DNA of 64,000 nucleotides from Coriobacteriaceae bacterium (GTDB lineage Bacteria; Actinomycetota; Coriobacteriia; Coriobacteriales; Coriobacteriaceae), in the NCBI GenBank assembly GCA_025757745.1, contig CP107217.1:2170001-2234000 (forward strand), in the 5' to 3' direction. This document shows, piece by piece, positions 27,142-37,538 of this stretch (its first letter is position 1; the number at the start of each line of letters is the position of its first letter). Both the position numbers and the translations under genes were made by a program. The notes beneath the pieces were generated by a model. The model had not been told where the DNA came from and did not search any database. It saw only the letters and a program-made list of their open reading frames with translations.

Positions 27142-28035
27142 CTATATATTGAGCGCATCTGCCATAGCGGCTGTCGTAACCGCCGTGGTTCCGCAGCAGC
27201 TGCCTACCATTGCGGCGCCCGCCCGCTTCCACTCGACGCATGCGCGAGCGAAGGCTTCGGGGTCCTCATGCCACACGGGACCATCCTGTGTCTGAACCGG
27301 ATTTCCCGCGTTGGGACGCACCGTGACGGGAGTAGTCGCCGATGCAACCATCCTGGACACCGCCGCGTTCGCGGCCGCAAGCGAACAGCAATTAACACCA
27401 ACCGAGTTTGCGCCGTGTTTTTCGGCGTACAAAACGGCTGCCTCGATGTTGAGGCCATCGCCCAACAGGTCGCCTTTATCGTCAACGACAAAACTCACCA
27501 GGACAGGCATACCGTCGGCGGCATCTCGGGCGCCGGCAAGCATGGGCTGCAAATTACGGATAGACGTCACCGTCTCGATCAGCAGACCGTCAACACCAGC
27601 ATTGAGCAAGGCGTGCGCTTGTTCGCGCGCAATGCCTCGGATTTCACGATACTCGGCAGAGTCCTCGGCAAACCACTCAATACAAATCGGGCCCATCGAG
27701 CCCAGCAGCAGCTGTGGGTGCGCCTGGCGAGCATCGTCGACGGCCCCGCGATTGACCTCCGCCACGGACGGCGCAATCTGGTCGTGCTTGAGGGCATAGC
27801 TTGATGCCTGAAAGGTGTTGGTAATGAGCACCTGCGCGCCGGCGGCGACATACAAGCGATGGATACGAGAAACGGTCTGCGGCTCTGCCAGATTCCAAAA
27901 CGCCGGTGGAATGTCGGCGGCATCGTACTCACTCAACAGAACACTGCCCATGGGGCCCTGCGCCAACAAGGTCTCGCTCGACAAGCGGCGCGTAAGTTCC
28001 TCGGCACCAAAGCGGTTGTAATAACTCGTATCCAT
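27142..28035 (-). CDS. mmuM: Homocysteine S-methyltransferase
   Basis: This 297-residue protein of the homocysteine methyltransferase family makes methionine from homocysteine, probably using S-methylmethionine or a similar donor. Zinc ligands are in SVGVNCC and the C-terminal GSCCGTT; VLITNTFQAS is the N-terminal family segment. The length matches the single-domain MmuM type, not MetH. It starts ten bases after the DtxR-type regulator stop, so the two are likely co-transcribed. No methylmethionine permease is nearby. Confidence 0.93.
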   Translation of the reverse strand: MDTSYYNRFGAEELTRRLSSETLLAQGPMGSVLLSEYDAADIPPAFWNLAEPQTVSRIHRLYVAAGAQVLITNTFQASSYALKHDQIAPSVAEVNRGAVDDARQAHPQLLLGSMGPICIEWFAEDSAEYREIRGIAREQAHALLNAGVDGLLIETVTSIRNLQPMLAGARDAADGMPVLVSFVVDDKGDLLGDGLNIEAAVLYAEKHGANSVGVNCCSLAAANAAVSRMVASATTPVTVRPNAGNPVQTQDGPVWHEDPEAFARACVEWKRAGAAMVGSCCGTTAVTTAAMADALNI

Positions 28036-28045
28036 ATATATCCCG

Positions 28046-28468
28046 CTATTCCTCGACGCTGATTCCCTGCTTTTCGAGATAGGCGAGCCAGCGGTTCATC
28101 GTGTCCTCGGATAGAGCATGCTCCATCATGCAGGCCTCGGAATCGGCTCGCTCAAATTCGACACCGAGCTCCTGAACCAAAAACGTGCGGACCAGACGAT
28201 GGCGATACCAGATAGCCGAGCCGACCTCGCGCCCACGGTCAGTCAGGATAACTTTGCCGTAGTGAGACTGTTCGACAAGTTCAGATGCCTTGAGAGCCGA
28301 AACCGCCTTGTTGACCGATGCCTTCGAGACGCCAAGGCGCTGTGCGATATCGACCGACCGCACGCCGCCGGTCTCCCCATCTTCGCTTTCGATGCGAACC
28401 ATGCACTCCAAGTAGTCTTCGTTCGCCACCGTTAGGTGTAGCTCGCGCGAGCTATTTGTCGTATCCAT
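28046..28468 (-). CDS. DtxR/MntR-family metal-dependent repressor
   Basis: About 140 residues. The winged helix is at about 36-75 (VDIAQRLGVSKASVNKAVSAL). The metal-binding and dimer segment has RHRLVRTFLVQELGV and EACMMEHALSED, the DtxR/MntR pattern of Glu, Cys and His ligands. It has no SH3-like third domain, as in MntR. Family members bind DNA when loaded with Fe(II) or Mn(II). I chose the ATG at 28468 with GAAGGGA upstream; an ATG 21 bases earlier is possible. It faces pepT, and a perfect 20-bp palindrome lies between them. Confidence 0.88.
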   Translation of the reverse strand: MDTTNSSRELHLTVANEDYLECMVRIESEDGETGGVRSVDIAQRLGVSKASVNKAVSALKASELVEQSHYGKVILTDRGREVGSAIWYRHRLVRTFLVQELGVEFERADSEACMMEHALSEDTMNRWLAYLEKQGISVEE

Positions 28469-28521
28469 GAACATCCGTCCCTTCTGCACTCAATGGCTGA
28501 TTCTACCCCATCCAAGCGTCG

Positions 28522-28541
28522 CGGTATGCCGCGGCATACCG
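28522..28541. promoter_or_regulatory. Perfect 20-bp palindrome between dtxR-like gene and pepT
   Basis: CGGTATGCCGCGGCATACCG is its own reverse complement. It lies in the divergent gap, about 50 bases from either start, next to a possible -10 (TAGAGT) for pepT. An operator is the simplest reading. Confidence 0.55.
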
Positions 28542-28588
28542 TGCTAGAGTTCTTGTTGCACACGACGACCAAGATTGGAGCGATCTTT

Positions 28589-29836
28589 ATGGAAAACACC
28601 ACCACGGACCCCGACGTCCTCGAGCGTTTTTTGCGCTATGTCCAGATCAACACGCAGTCCGAGGATGCCAACTGCGACCAGGTGCCGTCGAGCACCGTAC
28701 AGTTCGACCTTGCCAACGTGCTTGCCGAAGAACTGCGCGAGCTGGGTGCAACCGATGCCCATGTAACCGAAAACGCCTATGTCTGCGCGCACATTCCCGC
28801 TAGCGCCGGTTCCGAGAATAAGCCCGCCCTGGGCCTGATCGCGCACCTCGATACCACCGAGGTCGCGCCGGGCGCCGGCGTAGCGCCGCACATCGTGCAC
28901 TACGATGGCGGCGATCTGGTTTGCGGCATCGTCGACGGCAAGCCCGTGTCCATGAGCACCGCCAAACTTCCTGCCCTCAACAACCTGGTGGGTGAGGACC
29001 TTGTCTGCACCGACGGAACTACGCTGCTGGGCGCCGACGACAAGGCGGGTGTCGCCGAAATCATGGCGCTTGTCGCACGCATCGCGCAGGATCCCTCCCT
29101 GCCCCATCCCGCGCTCGGCATTTGCTTCTGCCCGGACGAGGAAATCGGTCACGGTGCCGAGCTGTTGGATATCGAGGCCTTCGGCTGCAAGTACGCTTAC
29201 ACGGTCGACGGCGGTCCGGTTGGCGAGCTTGAGTGGGAGTGCTTCAACGCCGCCGAGGCAACCGTTCGCTTTGAGGGCCAGTCCATTCACCCCGGCGACG
29301 CCAAGGGGCGCATGGTCAACGCGGGCAACCTGTTCTGCGACTTCAACGCCCTGCTCCCCTACGAGCAGCGCCCGGAATACACCGAGGGCTACGAGGGCTT
29401 CTATCACCTTGAGGGCGTCTCGGCAACGGTCGACCATGCCACGGCGCGCTATATCGTCCGTGATCACGATGCCGCCAAGTTCCAGCAGAAACTCGAGCTG
29501 ATGAATGCCGCCGCCGCACTGCTCAACCAGCGACTGGGCGAGGAGCGCGTAACGGTCGAGATTAAGCAGCAGTATCGAAATATGGCCGAGATCGTTCGTG
29601 ACTATCCCGAGCTTATTGATGTTGCCAAGGAAGCCTACCTTGCCTGCGGCGTTGAGCCCCAAGTACTGCCGATTCGCGGCGGCACCGACGGCGCACAGCT
29701 GTCGTTCCGCGGCCTGCCCTGCCCCAACCTCTCGACAGGCGGCTACTGTTACCACGGCGTCAACGAGTTTGTCCCGGTCAGCTCGCTCGTCAAGATGACC
29801 GACGTCCTGCAGGAGCTCGTCGCCCGCTTTGCATAA
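28589..29836 (+). CDS. pepT: Peptidase T, tripeptide aminopeptidase
   Basis: A 415-residue M20B metallopeptidase. Metal ligands are in IAHLDTTE, LLGADDKAGVAEIM and CPDEEIGHGAELL, with late HPGDAKGR and the closing Gly-rich GGTDGAQLSF. It cleaves the N-terminal residue of tripeptides in the cytoplasm. The ATG at 28589 has GGAG eight bases before it and gives the usual PepT N-terminus (ENTTTDPDVLERFLRYVQIN); the longer frame adds 32 unrelated residues. It is one of few plus-strand genes and ends in its own terminator. Confidence 0.95.
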   Translation: MENTTTDPDVLERFLRYVQINTQSEDANCDQVPSSTVQFDLANVLAEELRELGATDAHVTENAYVCAHIPASAGSENKPALGLIAHLDTTEVAPGAGVAPHIVHYDGGDLVCGIVDGKPVSMSTAKLPALNNLVGEDLVCTDGTTLLGADDKAGVAEIMALVARIAQDPSLPHPALGICFCPDEEIGHGAELLDIEAFGCKYAYTVDGGPVGELEWECFNAAEATVRFEGQSIHPGDAKGRMVNAGNLFCDFNALLPYEQRPEYTEGYEGFYHLEGVSATVDHATARYIVRDHDAAKFQQKLELMNAAAALLNQRLGEERVTVEIKQQYRNMAEIVRDYPELIDVAKEAYLACGVEPQVLPIRGGTDGAQLSFRGLPCPNLSTGGYCYHGVNEFVPVSSLVKMTDVLQELVARFA

Positions 29837-29865
29837 GCCTGGCTGCATGAGCCCAAGAGACGAAT

Positions 29866-29899
29866 CGCCCCGTCCTCAACCGAGAACGGGGCGTTTTTT
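29866..29899 (+). terminator. Terminator of pepT
   Basis: CGCCCCGT (29866-29873) pairs with ACGGGGCG (29886-29893), then six T. Confidence 0.9.
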
Positions 29900-29922
29900 G
29901 GTGCAAGAAAAGTAGTCGGCAT

Positions 29923-30087
29923 CGCAGGTTGAGCCAACGTCAGCGAGCGACGTCCAGAGCGAACAAGTTGGCATGAAAAAGGCAGGGCATTGACCTTCTG
30001 GTCATGCCCTGCCTTTTGAATGACAAATTGTCGCCTTGGGCGGCGCGCAGCGTCGAGCCGTTACGCGGGCTGGTAAGCCCGCGTAAC
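29923..30087 (-). repeat. Family 1 bipartite hairpin element, copy B
   Basis: The leader CGCAGGTTGAGC (29923-29934) is followed by a large hairpin, 29943 to about 30050. Inner pairs are CAAGTTGGCATGAAAAA with TTTTGAATGACAAATTG, and the apical stem is GGCAGGGCAT/ATGCCCTGCC around GACCTTCTGGTC. The linker GCAGCGTCGAGCC and second hairpin GTTACGCGGGC/GCCCGCGTAAC (30060-30087) come next. The second hairpin ends one base before the lytR-type stop. Read from that gene, the apical part resembles a terminator (AAAAGGCAGGGC..GCCCTGCCTTTTT). Confidence 0.9.
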
Positions 30088-30088
30088 C

Positions 30089-31315
30089 CTAGTAGTTGGC
30101 TTCGTAGCCGTTGCCGTCACCGGTGGGCTCTTCGTAGTAATCGGAGCCGTCGCTCGAATCGTCGGAATCGTCCGAGCCACCCGACGAGGTCGCGGTGCCA
30201 TATGCGTAGTCCTCGGACGTATTGTTGTTGAGGCCACCGATCGTGGAGCTGGAGCCGTCTGAAAGGCCCATGGTGTTGGGGCCCTTGGGATCCTCACCGG
30301 CGTCGACGCGGGCCATCATTTCCTTAAGCTCGTCTTCGTAGACAAAGACATAGCTCACGCCGTCGATCATAGTGCTGTCGTCAGCATACGAAGGCAGGTT
30401 GGCCGAGTAGATGCCCTCGACATCCATGCCGCGCATGGCATTAACCGTGGAGACGATATCCTGAACGCTCATATCGGTTACGAGCATATCGGACAGCGAA
30501 TTAACCAGGCCAAAGATCTTCGTGGCATCGAAGTTATTGAGAATCTGGTTGGCAAGGGCGCCAAGCACCTGACGCTGATGGCGCATGCGCGTGTAATCGC
30601 CGTCGGCATAGGTGTAGCGGCAGCGGGCATAGGTAAGGGCAGTAGCGCCGTCCATATGCTGCTGACCAGCGGTAATCTTAATATCCAGGTGCTCGGGATC
30701 GTCGACGTCGTCGGTCGCGTTGATGTCGATACCGCCAACCGAATCAATAAGCGACTGCATGCCGTCAAAGCTGACCTCGGCATAGTGAGAAATCTGCACG
30801 CCGCACAGCTCGTTGACCGCCTGGACCATGGCCTCGGCGCCGCCAACGGTGTGGCAGGCGTTGATCTTCATGGTCTCGCCCTTGTACACGACCTTGGTGT
30901 CGCGCGGAACGGAAATGAGCGTCGCCTGCTTTTGCGTGGGGTCGATGCGTGCCAGGATAATCGAGTCGGCACGATACGTATCCTCGCCCGGACGACCGTC
31001 GGTACCAAGAAGCAACACGTAGAACGGATCTTTTGCCTCATCGGTATCGACCAGAATCTGGCGCAGGTTGTTGGTAATGACATTGGAGTCGCCAAGCTTG
31101 CCCATGATAGTGGCAAACCACAGACCCGCAGCAGTCGTGGCGCTCAGCAGCACGCCGAGTACGGCGATGAGAGCTACGCGGCGAACCGTGCGGCCGCGAC
31201 GGCGCTGACGGGCGCGCTCGGAATAGCGTGCGACATTGTCACGGCTGTAGATCTTGGCCTGCGCACCAGTCGAGGGTCTTCGGGTGTTATCCGCTAGGGG
31301 TTTCTTGTTAAACAT
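30089..31315 (-). CDS. LytR-CpsA-Psr family wall-polymer transferase
   Basis: About 408 residues. A short basic cytoplasmic N-terminus is followed by one membrane helix near 44-65 and an extracellular LCP domain. LCP motifs are LLLGTDGR, RADSIILARID, VPRDTKV and the Arg-rich ALTYARCRY. The last 60 residues are Ser, Asp and Gly rich, with acidic repeats typical of a wall-spanning tail. LCP enzymes attach anionic polymers to peptidoglycan. The ATG at 31315 has AGG six bases upstream. It starts 13 bases after murA, so the two likely share a message. Family 1 copy B follows directly. Confidence 0.92.
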   Translation of the reverse strand: MFNKKPLADNTRRPSTGAQAKIYSRDNVARYSERARQRRRGRTVRRVALIAVLGVLLSATTAAGLWFATIMGKLGDSNVITNNLRQILVDTDEAKDPFYVLLLGTDGRPGEDTYRADSIILARIDPTQKQATLISVPRDTKVVYKGETMKINACHTVGGAEAMVQAVNELCGVQISHYAEVSFDGMQSLIDSVGGIDINATDDVDDPEHLDIKITAGQQHMDGATALTYARCRYTYADGDYTRMRHQRQVLGALANQILNNFDATKIFGLVNSLSDMLVTDMSVQDIVSTVNAMRGMDVEGIYSANLPSYADDSTMIDGVSYVFVYEDELKEMMARVDAGEDPKGPNTMGLSDGSSSTIGGLNNNTSEDYAYGTATSSGGSDDSDDSSDGSDYYEEPTGDGNGYEANY

Positions 31316-31327
31316 AGGCAACCTGCA

Positions 31328-32611
31328 TTAGTAGATGACGGGATCGGGAACGGTGGCATGTTCGACATGCGCGCCAAGCGCCTGCAGCTTTTCGACAAAC
31401 TGCTCGTAGCCACGTTTGATGTGATGGATGGCCGAGACCTCGGTAACGCCATCGGCGATAAGACCGGCAACCACAAGCGCCGCGCCGCCACGCAGGTCGG
31501 GTGAGGTGACCTGTGCGCCCGAGAAGCCCTTGACGCCGTGAATCATGGCGTGATGGCTCTCGATACGAATATCGGCACCCATACGCACGAGCTCGGAGGC
31601 GAACATGAAGCGGTTCTCGAAGATGTTCTCGGTAATTACGGAGCTTCCGTCGGCAAGGGCCGAAAGCACCATGATCTGCGCCTGCATGTCGGTCGGGAAA
31701 CCCGGGAACGGAAGCGTCTGGATATCGACCGGCCTGATGCGCTCGACGCGATTGACGTGGACGCCGCTCTCGATACGCTCGCACTCGATGCCCATAAGTT
31801 CCATCTTTTTGAGCACCATTCCCAGGTGGATGGGGCAGAAGCCCGTAACATCGACGCCGCGCTCATCGGCCATGAGGGCGCCGGCGACGATAAAGGTGCC
31901 GGCCTCGATGCGGTCACCCACCACGCAATGGGTAACGGGATGCAGCTCCTCCACGCCCTCGATGGTCACGACGGGCGTGCCTGCGCCGACGATCTTGGCA
32001 CCCATCTCGTTGAGCATGTTGGCAAGGTCGACGATCTCGGGCTCGCGGGCAGCGTTGTCGATAACCGTGGTGCCCTGTGCGCGCACGGCAGCCATGATGA
32101 GGTTCTCGGTGGCGCCCACGCTCGCGAATTCGAGCGTGACGGTGGTGCCGTGCAGACCCTGGGGAGCACTGGCGTTGATGTAGCCGTGGGCGGTGTCGAA
32201 CTCGACGCCCAGAGCCTCGAGACCCAGGATATGCATATCGATCTTGCGAGCACCCAGGTTGCAGCCGCCCGGCATGGCGATCTTGGCGCGATGGAAGCGA
32301 CCCAGCAGGGGACCCATCACAGCCGTGGAGGCGCGCATCTTGGCGACGAGCTCGTAGGGAGCCTCCCAAGAATCGACCTGGGAGGTATCGATCTCGAGCG
32401 TGTGCTCGTCGAGAACATCGATCGTAGCGCCCATACCCTTGAGCACCTTGCCCATCACGTGGACATCGGAAATATCGGGCACGTTCTGCAGCGTCGTCTT
32501 GCCCGGCGCCAGAAGCGTTGCCGCCATGAGTTTGAGCGCGGAGTTCTTGGCACCCGAGACGGGCACGGAGCCTCCGATGGCGTGGCCACCCTCAACGCGG
32601 ATAATATCCAA
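31328..32611 (-). CDS. murA: UDP-GlcNAc 1-carboxyvinyltransferase
   Basis: This 427-residue enzyme adds enolpyruvate to UDP-GlcNAc, the first committed step to peptidoglycan. VSGAKNSALKLMAA carries the active-site Lys-Asn. MPGGCNLGARKID has the Cys that reacts with PEP and fosfomycin, so fosfomycin sensitivity would be expected. The start is TTG at 32611 with GAAAGGG upstream. The ribosome site lies at the T run of the atp terminator, so murA may depend partly on read-through from the ATP synthase operon. Confidence 0.95.
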   Translation of the reverse strand: MDIIRVEGGHAIGGSVPVSGAKNSALKLMAATLLAPGKTTLQNVPDISDVHVMGKVLKGMGATIDVLDEHTLEIDTSQVDSWEAPYELVAKMRASTAVMGPLLGRFHRAKIAMPGGCNLGARKIDMHILGLEALGVEFDTAHGYINASAPQGLHGTTVTLEFASVGATENLIMAAVRAQGTTVIDNAAREPEIVDLANMLNEMGAKIVGAGTPVVTIEGVEELHPVTHCVVGDRIEAGTFIVAGALMADERGVDVTGFCPIHLGMVLKKMELMGIECERIESGVHVNRVERIRPVDIQTLPFPGFPTDMQAQIMVLSALADGSSVITENIFENRFMFASELVRMGADIRIESHHAMIHGVKGFSGAQVTSPDLRGGAALVVAGLIADGVTEVSAIHHIKRGYEQFVEKLQALGAHVEHATVPDPVIY

Positions 32612-32623
32612 GGTCTACCCTTT

Positions 32624-32664
32624 CAAAAAGCATGCCCGGGGTGGCTGGGCCATCCCGGGCATGA
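32624..32664 (-). terminator. Terminator after the atp operon
   Basis: CATGCCCGGG and CCCGGGCATG pair on the minus strand, followed by five T. It lies just after atpC and just before murA. Confidence 0.85.
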
Positions 32665-32699
32665 TGTGTTCGCAAATGGTCGAACGCTAAATCGTTTGA

Positions 32700-33092
32700 C
32701 TATTGGGCAAGCTTGAGCTTACACCATGCGATTTCATTATAGAGGTAGGCGCGGCGTGCATCATCCTCCGACAAATTACCCAGCTTCTCTTCAAAACCTT
32801 GAATATCAGCTTTAACCTTGTCGGCATCGACGGTCGCCAAATCGCAAGCGCGCTCGGCGAGAACGGTCACGACATCGTCCGCAACCTGGGCATAGCCGCC
32901 GGCCACGGCAAACGTGTGGTCGACAGTGCCCATGGCCTTATCGGAAACGCGAACGTAACCGCGGTCGATCGTGCAGATTTCGCTGGAGTGAGCAGGCAGA
33001 ACGCCAAACTCGCCATCCGTAGACGGAATCGACACAAACGCAGCGTCACCCTCATAGGCGAGGCTCACGGGGCACACGATGCGGATACGCAT
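32700..33092 (-). CDS. atpC: ATP synthase epsilon subunit
   Basis: A 130-residue central-stalk subunit. The N-terminal beta sandwich has DGEFGVLPAHS, the family hallmark, and a helical C-terminus follows. It is the last gene of the atp operon and starts three bases after atpD. Its C-terminal helices can inhibit ATP hydrolysis in other bacteria. Confidence 0.95.
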   Translation of the reverse strand: MRIRIVCPVSLAYEGDAAFVSIPSTDGEFGVLPAHSSEICTIDRGYVRVSDKAMGTVDHTFAVAGGYAQVADDVVTVLAERACDLATVDADKVKADIQGFEEKLGNLSEDDARRAYLYNEIAWCKLKLAQ

Positions 33093-33095
33093 AAC

Positions 33096-34549
<1,454 letters not shown>

Positions 34550-34550
<1 letters not shown>

Positions 34551-35458
34551 TACTGTTCCTCCAATGCTGAGGCTCCGCCGACGATCTCGTTAATCTCGGT
34601 CGTGATCGAAGCCTGGCGCACGCGACTATACGTGCGGGTAAGGGTCGAGATGATCGCGGTGGCGTTTTCCGTCGCGGAGTGCATGGCCTTGCGGCGTGCA
34701 CCCTGCTCGGCAGCCGCCGAATCGATCAGGGCCTGGTAGATGACCGTCAGGATATACGACGGTACAAGCTTGCCGAGAACATGCTCGGGAGAGGGCACGA
34801 ACTCGAACGTGGACGAGATGCGCTTAGGGGCGTCGGTCTCGTTCTTACGCGGACCGTGGGCCATAGCGATCATCTCGGGATCGAGCGGCAGCAAGTGCTC
34901 GACGCGAAGCTCCTGATCCACGCGGTTCTTGGCGTGGTGGTAGACAAGCTCGACGCGGTCAAGCTCGCCGGCACGATACGCATCGCAGATATGAGAGGAA
35001 ATCATGCGAGCCTGATTAAAATCGGGCTCGGAGGAATTGCCCTCAAAGTGCATGACGACGTTTGCGCGGTCGCGGAAATACGTGACCGGCTTACGTCCAC
35101 ACGCAATGATCTCGCACTCGATGCCATCGTTCGCCCAAGAAGCGGCGAGCTTTTCGGCCGTGCGCTCCACCGTCGTATTGAAACCGCCGGCAAGGCCGCG
35201 GTCCGAGGCAATAACGACAATCAGGCCATGCTTGACGCTCTCATGCTTCTGTAGCATGGGATCGGTGCCCGAGCAGGAGGCGTCGCCGGCGACCGTCAAC
35301 ATGACGTCGGTCAGCGCCTCCTTATAGGGCTCGGCCTGCTTGGAGCGATCGAGGGCACGACGGATCTTGGCCGTAGAGACCATCTCCATCGTGCGCGTGA
35401 TCTGCTTGGTCGTGGTAACCGAGGAGATTCGCTTCTTAATGTCGCGAAGGTTGGCCAT
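34550..35458 (-). CDS. atpG: ATP synthase gamma subunit
   Basis: A 302-residue rotor subunit. The N-terminal helix LRDIKKRISSVTTTKQITRTMEMVS and the C-terminal ATENATAIISTLTRTYSRVRQASITTEINEIVGGA are the paired coiled-coil helices that turn inside the alpha-beta ring. It sits between atpA and atpD as usual. Confidence 0.96.
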
Positions 35459-35463
35459 AGGGC

Positions 35464-37062
35464 TTAGTTCTCCTCTGATCCAGTCGTATCGGCATGGTGC
35501 TTGGCCATGAACTGCTGCTTGAAGTCACCGATAACGCGCAGAAGCTCAGCCTTGGTGTCATCGTCGATCTTCTTGGCGCGAACCTTATCGAGCAGCGAGC
35601 CAAAGCCGTTGTCCAGGTACTCGATAAGCTCAGCGCGGAAAGGCAGCACGTCGGCGATCTCCAGGTCGTCCAGGAAGCCCTCGTTGCCTGCAAACAGAAC
35701 TGCAATCTGCTCGCCAACCTCAAACGGCTTGTAGCGCGGCTGCTTAAGGAGCTCAGTCATGCGAGCGCCGTGGGTAAGCTGCTTTTGCGTGGCCTCGTCG
35801 AGGTCGGAGCCGAACTGCGTAAAGCCGGCGAGCTCCTGGTACGAAGCGAGGTCAAGACGAAGATTGCCGGCAACCTGCTTCATGGCCTTGGTCTGTGCGT
35901 CGCCACCGACGCGGGACACGGAGATACCCACGTCGACTGCCGGGCGCTGGCCCTGGAAGAAGAGCTCGGACTGCAGGTAGATCTGACCATCGGTAATGGA
36001 AATGACGTTGGTCGGAATGTAGGCCGAGACGTCGCCGTCCTGGGTCTCGATGATCGGCAGAGCCGTCATGGAGCCGTAACCGTTCTTCTTGGACATCTTG
36101 ACGGCACGCTCGAGCAGACGAGAGTGCAGGTAGAAGATGTCGCCAGGATAGGCCTCGCGTCCGGGCGGACGATGCAGCGTCAGCGACATCTGACGGTAGG
36201 CCACAGCCTGCTTGGACAGGTCGTCGTAGATGACGAGCACGTGGCCGCCGGGGTTGGTCTCGCTGGCGGGCTTGCCGTCCTCGCCGTTGTACATGAAGAA
36301 CTCGCCGATAGCGGCACCGGCCATAGGCGCGATGTACTGCATAGGGGCGGAATCGGCAGCGGTGGCCGAAACGATAATGGTGTAGTCGAGCGCACCGTGC
36401 TGAGCGAGGGTCTCGCGGATGTTGGCAACCGTGGAAGCCTTCTGGCCGATGGCGACATAGATGCAGACCATGCCCTTGCCGCGCTGATTGAGGATAGCGT
36501 CGATGGCAATGGCGGTCTTACCGGTCTTACGGTCGCCGATGATAAGCTCGCGCTGGCCGCGGCCGATAGGCACCATGGAGTCGATGGCGAGCAGACCGGT
36601 CTGAACCGGCTCGCACACCGGGGTACGGTCGATGACGCCGGGGGCCTTGAACTCGATAGGGCGGCGGTGCGTGGCGACAATGTCACCCAAACCGTCGATG
36701 GGCTGGCCGAGCGGATTGACGACGCGGCCGAGCATGGCACGGCTCACGGGGATATCCATAATGCGGCCAGTGGTGCGGCACTCGTCGCCTTCCTTGATGG
36801 AGTCGACGGCACCAAACAGAACGGCGCCGACCTCGTCACGGTCAAGGTTCTGGGCAAGGCCGAAGACGGTCTCACCGGTATCGGAGCTCTTGAACTCCAG
36901 AAGCTCGCCTGCCATGGCGCTCTTGAGGCCAGTGACGCGCGCGATGCCGTCGCCTACCTCGTCGACCGTTGAAACCTCATGCGTATCGACCGTCGCGGAG
37001 AGGCTCGTGAGCTGCTCCTGCAGTTTCTTGGCGATATCCTGGGCATTGAGGGTTTCGGACAT
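35464..37062 (-). CDS. atpA: ATP synthase alpha subunit
   Basis: A 532-residue regulatory subunit with nucleotide loop GDRKTGKTAIAID and the closing LDNGFGSLLDKVR region. The start overlaps the atpH stop by one base, so translation is probably coupled. Complete, standard length. Confidence 0.97.
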   Translation of the reverse strand: MSETLNAQDIAKKLQEQLTSLSATVDTHEVSTVDEVGDGIARVTGLKSAMAGELLEFKSSDTGETVFGLAQNLDRDEVGAVLFGAVDSIKEGDECRTTGRIMDIPVSRAMLGRVVNPLGQPIDGLGDIVATHRRPIEFKAPGVIDRTPVCEPVQTGLLAIDSMVPIGRGQRELIIGDRKTGKTAIAIDAILNQRGKGMVCIYVAIGQKASTVANIRETLAQHGALDYTIIVSATAADSAPMQYIAPMAGAAIGEFFMYNGEDGKPASETNPGGHVLVIYDDLSKQAVAYRQMSLTLHRPPGREAYPGDIFYLHSRLLERAVKMSKKNGYGSMTALPIIETQDGDVSAYIPTNVISITDGQIYLQSELFFQGQRPAVDVGISVSRVGGDAQTKAMKQVAGNLRLDLASYQELAGFTQFGSDLDEATQKQLTHGARMTELLKQPRYKPFEVGEQIAVLFAGNEGFLDDLEIADVLPFRAELIEYLDNGFGSLLDKVRAKKIDDDTKAELLRVIGDFKQQFMAKHHADTTGSEEN

Positions 37063-37538
37063 TAGGCTTCACCTCCGTACGAATTAGCAGAGTTTGCGAG
37101 GGTCTCCTGTGCGATGCGCAGCTGCGTCTTGACGGAAATGTCACGACGCTCGCCGCGAGCCTCGAGCACCAGGCCGCCCACGATAGACGGGTCGACCTGC
37201 TCGATAAGGAATACCTTGCGGCCGAAGTCCTGCTCGCATTTCTTAGTGATGGTTTGACGCAGCTCGTCGTCGAGCGGGATCGCCGTGGTGACGGTCACGC
37301 CCACTACATCCTCGTCTTCCTCGGCAACATACTTAAAGGCAGCTGCCACCTTGGGAAGAAGGTCGAGCTGGTCGCGCTTGGACATGGTGTCGAGCACGGC
37401 GATGATCTCGGGGCTGGCGGAAGCCAGGCGCTCGATCATCTCGAGGTCCTCGAACACATGGTTCTCGGCCTTGGCGGCTTCCAGAAGGGAGCGCGCGTAG
37501 GTCTCGAGCACCTTGTCCTGATAGCGGCTAGTCGGCAT
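37062..37538 (-). CDS. atpH: ATP synthase delta subunit
   Basis: A 158-residue peripheral-stalk subunit, slightly shorter than the usual 175-180. The N-terminal helical domain begins YARSLLEAAKAE. The C-terminal part has FLIEQVDPSIVGGLVLEARG, the family signature. It overlaps atpF by 11 bases at its start and atpA at its end. Confidence 0.94.
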   Translation of the reverse strand: MPTSRYQDKVLETYARSLLEAAKAENHVFEDLEMIERLASASPEIIAVLDTMSKRDQLDLLPKVAAAFKYVAEEDEDVVGVTVTTAIPLDDELRQTITKKCEQDFGRKVFLIEQVDPSIVGGLVLEARGERRDISVKTQLRIAQETLANSANSYGGEA

